Below are positions 58,362 through 64,000 of a stretch of 64,000 nucleotides of DNA, piece after piece. The stretch is from Burkholderiales bacterium. Lineage in GTDB: Bacteria; Pseudomonadota; Gammaproteobacteria; Burkholderiales; Burkholderiaceae_C. The position numbers were made by a program, and so were the translations under genes. Under the pieces are notes generated by a model, which saw nothing but the letters and a program-made list of their open reading frames with translations, did no database searches and was not told the origin of the DNA. Position 1 is the first letter of the stretch. Every line of letters starts with the position of its first letter. The stretch lies in the NCBI GenBank assembly GCA_947381415.1, contig CANCVB010000005.1, positions 54,202 to 118,201 on the forward strand, given 5' to 3'.

Positions 58362-59204
58362 ATGTTTAACACCTTGATGTCTGTGCAAACGCTAAAGACC
58401 ACCCCTGCGGTCGTCATCGATTGCAGCGCCGACCTGGCCAAACCAGAAGCGGGGCGCGCGCAGTTTGAAGAACAGCACATCGCGGGCGCCTTGTTCGCGG
58501 ACATCAACACCGATTTGTCCACCCACGACCCGGCCTTGGCGATCAATGGTGGGCGACACCCACTGCCCTCGCGCGAACACTTTGCGCGATGGCTAGGCGC
58601 CTGTGGCGTAGGTCCACACACCCAAGTGGTGGTGTACGACCGCCAAGGCATGAACTATTGTGGTCGCCTGTGGTGGATGCTCAAATGGTGCGGTCACGAT
58701 GCGGTGGCGGTGCTTGACGGTGGCTTGCAAGCTTGGCTGGCTGCCGATGGTGAGGTGGCTTCGGGTCCGGCATTGCCTGTGACCCCAACAACATTTGTGT
58801 TGCGCGATCCCTTGGTGGTGTTGAAGCACACCGCCGATGTCGCCACCCATTTAGGCCGACCCGCACAAACCATTGTGGATGCCCGCGCAACTGCCCGCTA
58901 CAAAGGGGAGACCGAGCCCTTTGACCCTGTGGCCGGTCATATTCCTGGCGCACTGAATCGGCCCTTCAACAGCAACTTCACAGCCCAAGGTTTGATGAAA
59001 AGCCCCGCTGACTTGCGCGCTGAATTTGATAGCTTGCTGCAGGGCCGAGATGCCAGCAGCGTGGTGCATCACTGCGGCAGTGGCATCAGCGCCATTCCCA
59101 ATGTGCTGGCCATGCAAGTCGCGGGCTTGGGGACCACCGCGCTGTACGCCGGCAGTTGGAGTGAGTGGTGCAACACGCCAGGCTTGCCTTGTGCGCAGGG
59201 CTAA
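58362..59204 (+). CDS. Sulfurtransferase with two rhodanese domains
   Basis: A 280-residue protein with tandem rhodanese domains. The N-terminal domain lacks a catalytic loop Cys at the end; the C-terminal domain has Cys238 in HHCGSGISA, close to the CGSGVTA loop of 3-mercaptopyruvate sulfurtransferases. Likely sulfur donor: 3-mercaptopyruvate or thiosulfate. Confidence 0.9.
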   Translation: MFNTLMSVQTLKTTPAVVIDCSADLAKPEAGRAQFEEQHIAGALFADINTDLSTHDPALAINGGRHPLPSREHFARWLGACGVGPHTQVVVYDRQGMNYCGRLWWMLKWCGHDAVAVLDGGLQAWLAADGEVASGPALPVTPTTFVLRDPLVVLKHTADVATHLGRPAQTIVDARATARYKGETEPFDPVAGHIPGALNRPFNSNFTAQGLMKSPADLRAEFDSLLQGRDASSVVHHCGSGISAIPNVLAMQVAGLGTTALYAGSWSEWCNTPGLPCAQG

Positions 59205-59213
59205 GACATCTCA

Positions 59214-59363
59214 TGGCTGGCTCATACGCAGGGGCTATTTTTTTGCTGTCGTTGGTACGTCTACCAGCAACCACTGGACTTGCCCGCCTTGGTTGGCATC
59301 GGCTTGATTTGTCTCGGGGTGGTGGTGATACAGGTATTTTCTAAGTCGGTAAGCGCGGTGTGA
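59214..59363 (+). pseudogene. Relic of an SMR (EmrE/QacE-type) multidrug transporter
   Basis: The frame ending at 59361-59363 reads YQQPLDLPALVGIGLICLG then VVVIQVFSKS, which matches the fourth helix of EmrE-type proteins (GQRLDLPAIIGMMLICAGV). In the other frame, from 59214, SYAGAIFLLSLV resembles the third helix. So a C-terminal third of an SMR gene survives with a frameshift at about 59250-59262, and its first two helices are gone. Nothing else is seen in this gap. Confidence 0.65.
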
Positions 59364-59369
59364 AAGGCC

Positions 59370-60173
59370 TCAGTGCTCGTGCATCCATTGCACCGCGGCC
59401 GTCACCATGGCGATGCCGGCGAACAGCCAAATGATTTGCATGGCCGTTGCCGAGGCAGACAGTCTTTTTTGCAATTGCGGAATCAAATCTGCCAAAGCCA
59501 CATACACATAGCTGCTACTGGCCACAACCAGCAAATACGGTAACCACGCTTCGTGACCTTCAATCAGAAAAAAGCCCGCCAAACCACCCACCACCGTCAC
59601 GCCGCCAGCCAAACACAACTTGAGCAACGCGTTACGGCCCTGTCCCAAACCCTTTTCGAGAACCGCCAAATCGCCCATGTGGTGAGGAATTTCATGGGTC
59701 AGTACCGCGACCGAGGCTGCCACACCCAAGCTGAAATTCGTCATGAAAGCGGCGGCCACCAAGACGCCATCGCCAAAGGCGTGCACGCTGTCACCTGTCA
59801 ACACCGCCCAGCTACCGGTAAAGCGGGCGTCAGAAGCCAAGGCCTTGTCAGGGCCATGGTCGTGGTCGTGCCCGTGGTGGTGATCGTGCCCGTGCTCATG
59901 GCCGTGGTGCCACAACTCGGCTTTGTCTAACAAAAAGAAAAACACCAAACCCACCAACAAGGTCAAAAACAAGCTGTGCGGTGGGGTCGCGGACTCGAAA
60001 GCCTCTGGCAGCAAATGCAAAAACGCTGTTGCCAACAAGGCACCTGCCGCCATGCTGAGCAAATGCTGGGTGAATCGTGCCAGCAAGGCACGCGCAAGCA
60101 AAGCGGCAAGCAAAACGCTTCCCACGCCTGCACACACAGTGCCCGCAATGATGGTCCAAACTGAGATCGTCAT
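59370..60173 (-). CDS. ZIP-family metal transporter
   Basis: A 267-residue membrane protein with about eight helices, a His/Asp-rich cytoplasmic loop (HGHEHGHDHHHGHDHDHG, about residues 89-107) and the ZIP helix HEIPHHMGDLAVL (about residue 160). It likely imports zinc or another divalent metal. Confidence 0.92.
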   Translation of the reverse strand: MTISVWTIIAGTVCAGVGSVLLAALLARALLARFTQHLLSMAAGALLATAFLHLLPEAFESATPPHSLFLTLLVGLVFFFLLDKAELWHHGHEHGHDHHHGHDHDHGPDKALASDARFTGSWAVLTGDSVHAFGDGVLVAAAFMTNFSLGVAASVAVLTHEIPHHMGDLAVLEKGLGQGRNALLKLCLAGGVTVVGGLAGFFLIEGHEAWLPYLLVVASSSYVYVALADLIPQLQKRLSASATAMQIIWLFAGIAMVTAAVQWMHEH

Positions 60174-60321
60174 GCCACGTCTTGGTAAGTGAAGAAGCCC
60201 CGTCTAACGGACTTGGGAAGGCAAAAGGGCGATTATGCGCCCCGCCCAACCCTTGGCGATTCAGCGTCCCACCTTCACTTGTGGCCTAAATATGTCGCAA
60301 TTTAGCAAAATTCACAAAAAA

Positions 60322-60373
60322 TAGGTATCTAGGTATTCACTTCGAGCCAAAAAATCAATTAAAGTAACTTTAA
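60322..60373. promoter_or_regulatory. AT-rich promoter region with repeats before the lytic transglycosylase
   Basis: A tandem TAGGTATC/TAGGTATT repeat lies at 60322-60337 and a perfect 15-base palindrome TTAAAGT-A-ACTTTAA at 60359-60373, 25 bases before the ATG at 60398. The rest of the gap (60174-60397) is AT-rich with no further gene seen. Confidence 0.4.
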
Positions 60374-60397
60374 GTAGTGTTTTTTGAGGTTACCAAG

Positions 60398-60928
60398 ATG
60401 TATTTGTTATTCATTTTGTTTATTTCTAGATTTTTCCGACTTTCTATGGTCTTGGGTGTGGCCACAGGTTGTTGGAGCCCTGTCTTTGCCAACGCTTCAT
60501 CGCAGACCAGTGGTCAACCCCTGAACCAATGCATAGCAAGTGCAGCCCAGTACCACGACGTCAACCCCTCTTTGTTACGCGCGATTTTGGTGGTTGAAAG
60601 CCAACTCAATCCCAAAGCCATCAATGTCAATGTGAATGGCACACGCGACATTGGTGTGGCCCAAATCAACTCGGTTCACTTGCCTGCGCTGCAAAACCAC
60701 GGCATCAACGAAAGCAAATTGATGGATGCTTGTGTCAACACCTATGTCGGCGCTTGGTTATTGCGCAAACAAATCGCCCGGTTTGGCCTGAATTGGTATG
60801 GCATTGCGGCTTACCACTCGACCACGCCGGTGAAAAATTACCGCTACCAAGTGCTTGTCTACAACGAGATGGTGCGAAGCGGCGCCATTCAAAACATCGC
60901 ATTGACCGTGCCGCCTGTGAGCAAATAA
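60398..60928 (+). CDS. Lytic transglycosylase (SLT domain), secreted
   Basis: A 176-residue protein with a hydrophobic signal segment (residues 1-31, ending near VFA-N) and an SLT-type lysozyme fold. Catalytic Glu67 is in AILVVESQLNP; later GVAQIN and YGIAAYHSTTP are the family's active-site neighbours. It is like IagB/VirB1-type transglycosylases. GAGG about eight bases upstream supports the ATG at 60398 over a GTG at 60377. It is three bases from the convergent polA stop. Confidence 0.87.
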   Translation: MYLLFILFISRFFRLSMVLGVATGCWSPVFANASSQTSGQPLNQCIASAAQYHDVNPSLLRAILVVESQLNPKAINVNVNGTRDIGVAQINSVHLPALQNHGINESKLMDACVNTYVGAWLLRKQIARFGLNWYGIAAYHSTTPVKNYRYQVLVYNEMVRSGAIQNIALTVPPVSK

Positions 60929-60931
60929 ATG

Positions 60932-63706
60932 TCAATGGGCCTGGTCCCAATTGGCCCCCACCCCCACCTCGGCGAGCAGGGGCACTTTGAGTTGAGCCAC
61001 CTCGGCCATGAGGCGAGGGACTTCCACTTTGAGCCAGTCCACTTGGTGCTCAGGCACCTCGAACACCAACTCGTCGTGCACCTGCATGATCATGCGAATG
61101 CCGCGCTGCTCGGCGTCCAGCACCTGCTGGATTTTCACCATGCTGAGCTTGATCAAATCGGCCGCCGTGCCTTGCATGGGTGCGTTGATGGCGGCCCGTT
61201 CGGCCCCTCCTCGACGCGGGCCGTTGGGTGAATTGATTTCGGGCAAATACAAACGCCTGCCAAACACCGTCTCCACATAGCCTTGCGCCTTGGCTTGCGC
61301 GCGGGTGTCGTCCATGTAGCGTTTCACACCCGCAAAGCGTTGGAAATAACGCTCGATGTAGTTTTTGGCGGCCGTGTTGTCGATGCCCAGTGCTTTGGCC
61401 AAACCGAAGGCGCTCATGCCGTAAATCAAGCCAAAGTTGATGACCTTGGCATAACGGCGCTGCTCGCTGCTCACCATGTCTGGCGTCAAGCCAAACACCT
61501 CGGCGGCCGTGGCTTTGTGCACATCCAAGCCATCGTGAAAGGCTTTGAGCAAGGCTGGGTCGCCGCTGATGTGCGCCATGATGCGCAACTCGATTTGGCT
61601 GTAGTCGGCGCTGGCAATCACATGGCCAGCAGGTGCCACAAACGCCTCGCGCACTTTGCGCCCCTCGGGCGTGCGAATTGGGATGTTTTGCAAATTCGGG
61701 TCGTTGCTGGACAAGCGCCCTGTCACCGCCACCGCTTGCGCGTAATGGGTGTGAACCCGTCCTGTGCGGGGGTTGGCCAGTTGCGCCAGTTTGTCGGTGT
61801 AAGTGCCTTTGAGTTTGGAGAGCGAGCGGTGCTCCAGAATTTTGGCGGGCAGCGGGTAATCTTCGGCGAGTTTTTCCAACACCTCTTCATCGGTGCTGCG
61901 CGCACCCGTGGCGGTTTTTTTGATGACGGGCAAACCGAGTTTGTCAAAGAAGATTTCACCCAATTGCTTGGGCGAGGCCAAGTTAAACGGCTGACCGGCG
62001 ATGGCATAGGCCTCTTGCTCGAGTTGCATGATGCGTTGGCCCAAACTGTGGCTTTGCGCGGCCAGCGTGGGCGCATCGATCAAGACGCCATTGCGCTCGA
62101 TGCGGTAGAGCGCCTCGCTGCTGTCCATCTCCAACTGGTAAATGAAGCCCAACTTGCTGTCCGCTTGCAAGAGGGGCCACAAGCGCTGGTGAACAGCCAA
62201 GGTGAAGTCGGCGTCTTCACAGGCATAGTGCGAAGCCTTGGTCACGTCCACTTGGGCGAATGAAATTTGATGCACCCCCTTGCCGCACAGGTCTTCATAC
62301 GACAGGCCTTTGCGGCCCAAGTGACGCAGCGCCAAACTCTCCAAGCCATGCGGCTTGTGCACTTCCAGCACATAGCTTTGCAGCATGGTGTCGTGCACAT
62401 AGCCCTGCACTTCAATGCCATGGTTGGCTAGCACATGGCGGTCGTACTTCACGTGCTGACCCAGCTTGTGCTTGTGGGGGTTTTCCAGCCAAGGTTTCAA
62501 GCGGTTCAACACCTCTTGCAAGGGCAGTTGGCTGGGTGCATCAGCGGCGTTGTGTGCCAACGGGATGTAAGCCGCTTCGCCAGGTTTCACGCAAAGACTC
62601 AAGCCCACGATCTGCGCTTGCATTTCCACCAGCGAGGTAGTTTCAGTGTCCAAGGCCACCAAATCGGCGGCTTCTATTTTTTGCAACCATTGTTCAAAAC
62701 TGGCCCAATCGAGCACGGTGTCGTAATGCACCTCGCCCACCTCGGTTTCAGGCAAGGCGTCGAACAACACACCCACTTCACCCAAACCACCTGCTTGCTG
62801 CGCCTTGTTGGCGGGTGGCGCATCAGCGCTCAAGGCCGTGACCAGACCTTTGAAGCCATACTGCTTGTAGAAATCCACCAAACCAGTTTCATCGGGCGCT
62901 TGCATCAGCACACCATCCAAGGAAGGCCAGCCAGGCACATGGCTTTGCAAATCGCAATCGGTTTTCATGGTGACGAGTTGCCGCCCTGTGGGCAACCAGT
63001 CGCGCGCTTGGCGCAGGTTCTCACCGGCCACACCTTTGATCTCATCCGCACGTGCCATCAAAGCATCGAGTGAGCCGTATTCTTGCAACCACTTGGCAGC
63101 GGTTTTGGGGCCCACCTTGGCCACGCCAGGCACGTTGTCCACGGTGTCACCGACCAAGGTTTGGTAATCAATCATCAAGGATGGCGGCACACCAAATTCC
63201 GCGGTCACGCCGGCCACATCGCGTTTCTTGCCATTCATGGTGTCGATGATGGTGATGCGTTCGTTCACCAATTGGCTCAGGTCTTTGTCGCCACTGGAGA
63301 CCACCACATTCATGCCTTGTTCGGCGGCGATGTGGGCCAGTGTCGCGATCACGTCATCGGCTTCGACACCAGGCACATCCAACAGCGGCCAGCCCATGAG
63401 GCGCACCAAGCGGTGGATGGGCTCGATTTGGCTGCGCAAATCGTCGGGCATGGGCGAGCGGGTGGCTTTGTACTGCGGGTAAATCTCGTCGCGGAAGGTG
63501 GGGCCTTTGGCATCAAACACGCAGACCGCATGGTTTGTGGGGTAGTCACGGCGCAGGCTTTGCAGCATGTTGACCATGCCGCGAATGGCGCCCGTGGCCT
63601 GGCTGCTGGGGTCGTTGCGGTCGGCGCGCAAATCGGGCATGGCATGAAAAGCGCGGTACAAATAGCTGGAACCGTCAACCAGCAACAGGGTGGATGTGTC
63701 TTGCAT
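60932..63706 (-). CDS. polA: DNA polymerase I
   Basis: A 924-residue polymerase with all three domains: 5'-3' exonuclease (residues 1 to about 290; DVPGVEADDVIATLA), 3'-5' proofreading exonuclease (about 325-520; ALDTETTSL intact) and family A polymerase (about 540-924; motif A ADYSQIELRIMAH, motif B RYAKVINFGLIYG, motif C MQVHDELVFEV). It is a housekeeping repair and Okazaki-fragment polymerase. Confidence 0.97.
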   Translation of the reverse strand: MQDTSTLLLVDGSSYLYRAFHAMPDLRADRNDPSSQATGAIRGMVNMLQSLRRDYPTNHAVCVFDAKGPTFRDEIYPQYKATRSPMPDDLRSQIEPIHRLVRLMGWPLLDVPGVEADDVIATLAHIAAEQGMNVVVSSGDKDLSQLVNERITIIDTMNGKKRDVAGVTAEFGVPPSLMIDYQTLVGDTVDNVPGVAKVGPKTAAKWLQEYGSLDALMARADEIKGVAGENLRQARDWLPTGRQLVTMKTDCDLQSHVPGWPSLDGVLMQAPDETGLVDFYKQYGFKGLVTALSADAPPANKAQQAGGLGEVGVLFDALPETEVGEVHYDTVLDWASFEQWLQKIEAADLVALDTETTSLVEMQAQIVGLSLCVKPGEAAYIPLAHNAADAPSQLPLQEVLNRLKPWLENPHKHKLGQHVKYDRHVLANHGIEVQGYVHDTMLQSYVLEVHKPHGLESLALRHLGRKGLSYEDLCGKGVHQISFAQVDVTKASHYACEDADFTLAVHQRLWPLLQADSKLGFIYQLEMDSSEALYRIERNGVLIDAPTLAAQSHSLGQRIMQLEQEAYAIAGQPFNLASPKQLGEIFFDKLGLPVIKKTATGARSTDEEVLEKLAEDYPLPAKILEHRSLSKLKGTYTDKLAQLANPRTGRVHTHYAQAVAVTGRLSSNDPNLQNIPIRTPEGRKVREAFVAPAGHVIASADYSQIELRIMAHISGDPALLKAFHDGLDVHKATAAEVFGLTPDMVSSEQRRYAKVINFGLIYGMSAFGLAKALGIDNTAAKNYIERYFQRFAGVKRYMDDTRAQAKAQGYVETVFGRRLYLPEINSPNGPRRGGAERAAINAPMQGTAADLIKLSMVKIQQVLDAEQRGIRMIMQVHDELVFEVPEHQVDWLKVEVPRLMAEVAQLKVPLLAEVGVGANWDQAH

Positions 63707-63766
63707 GGGGAGGATTGTGCCTACAATCTGCCATCAACTCTCAGCAGCTGCTCGTCTTATTCCACC

Positions 63767-64000
63767 ATGGCCGTTTTTACCGAAGTTTCCGAGCAGCAAG
63801 CCCGCGAGCTATTGACGCAACTGTCTATTGGCGAGTTGGTGTCGCTTGAAGGCATCAGCAGCGGCATTGAAAATACCAATTACTTTCTCACCACCGACCA
63901 AGGCGCGTTTGTTCTCACCTTGTTCGAACGGCTGACCCGCGAACAACTGCCTTTTTATTTGCACTTGATGAAGCATTTGGCGGACCAAGGCATTGCTGTT
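63767..64000 (+). CDS. thrB: Homoserine kinase ThrB, N-terminal part
   Basis: The first 78 codons before the window end. The sequence (MAVFTEVSEQQARELL, then GIENTNYFLTT, and FVLTLFERL) fits the aminoglycoside-phosphotransferase-like homoserine kinase found in Proteobacteria. It diverges from polA across 60 bases. Confidence 0.85.
   Translation, partial: MAVFTEVSEQQARELLTQLSIGELVSLEGISSGIENTNYFLTTDQGAFVLTLFERLTREQLPFYLHLMKHLADQGIAV

Overview
The window looks like part of a chromosome from an aerobic anoxygenic phototroph of the Betaproteobacteria (Burkholderiales, Comamonadaceae; Limnohabitans- or Rhodoferax-like). This rests on the protein families present, the spheroidene-type carotenoid genes (crtA, crtC, crtD, crtE, crtF, crtI, crtB), the oxygen-dependent cyclase acsF, a puf operon with a tetrahaem pufC, and Burkholderiales-type flanking genes (xseB, ispA, polA, thrB). 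The genus is an inference.

Photosynthesis genes lie in two blocks. Block A (1-16518) reads leftward as ppaA, ppsR, bchG, bchP (cut by the window edge) and rightward as bchF-bchN-bchB-bchL-bchM-lhaA-puhA-puhB-puhC-acsF-puhE-crtI-crtB. The rightward genes are nearly all overlapping or a few bases apart. Block B (54257-40231, all leftward) is crtE-crtF, bchC-bchX-bchY-bchZ, pufB-[75-residue membrane ORF]-pufA-pufL-pufM-pufC, crtA-crtD-crtC. Together they cover most of bacteriochlorophyll a synthesis after Mg-protoporphyrin, the LH1 antenna, the reaction centre and its assembly factors, and the spheroidenone pathway. The Mg-chelatase genes (bchH, bchD, bchI) and bchO are not in the window; bchH is missing from its common place between bchB and bchL.

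Four PpsR-type control regions are visible (bchG, ppaA/bchF, bchC, crtE). Three carry the same three-half-site array (TTGACA-N8-TGTCA-N7-TTGAC). All four carry, close by, a second conserved box, MCCTAGGG(AAA or TTT)AC, which I do not recognise.

Between the blocks (about 16.5-40.2 kb) lie non-photosynthesis genes. Leftward from 24.8 kb are an AmiC-like sensor, an amidase, a five-gene Urt/Liv-type ABC importer and an SDR. A MarR regulator (nicR-like) stands opposite. From 33.9 kb leftward is a seven-gene N-heterocycle operon: 6-hydroxynicotinate reductase, a UPF0280 protein, two AA_synth/DUF1185 paralogues, nicotinamidase, nicA and nicB. Divergent from it are an enamidase and a shortened KdpD-like kinase, KdpE-like regulator and Kup potassium transporter, then an enoyl-CoA hydratase. 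The predicted route is nicotinamide to nicotinate to 6-hydroxynicotinate to 1,4,5,6-tetrahydro-6-oxonicotinate to 2-formylglutarate. It joins a Pseudomonas-type dehydrogenase to Eubacterium barkeri-type reductive steps.

The right end (54.4-64 kb) is mostly housekeeping: nnrU-like, ispA, xseB, a Rieske oxygenase, an EamA transporter, a sulfurtransferase, an SMR-transporter relic, a ZIP transporter, a lytic transglycosylase, polA and the start of thrB. I saw no rRNA, tRNA, CRISPR array or intact insertion sequence. No stretch longer than about 300 bases lacks a gene.
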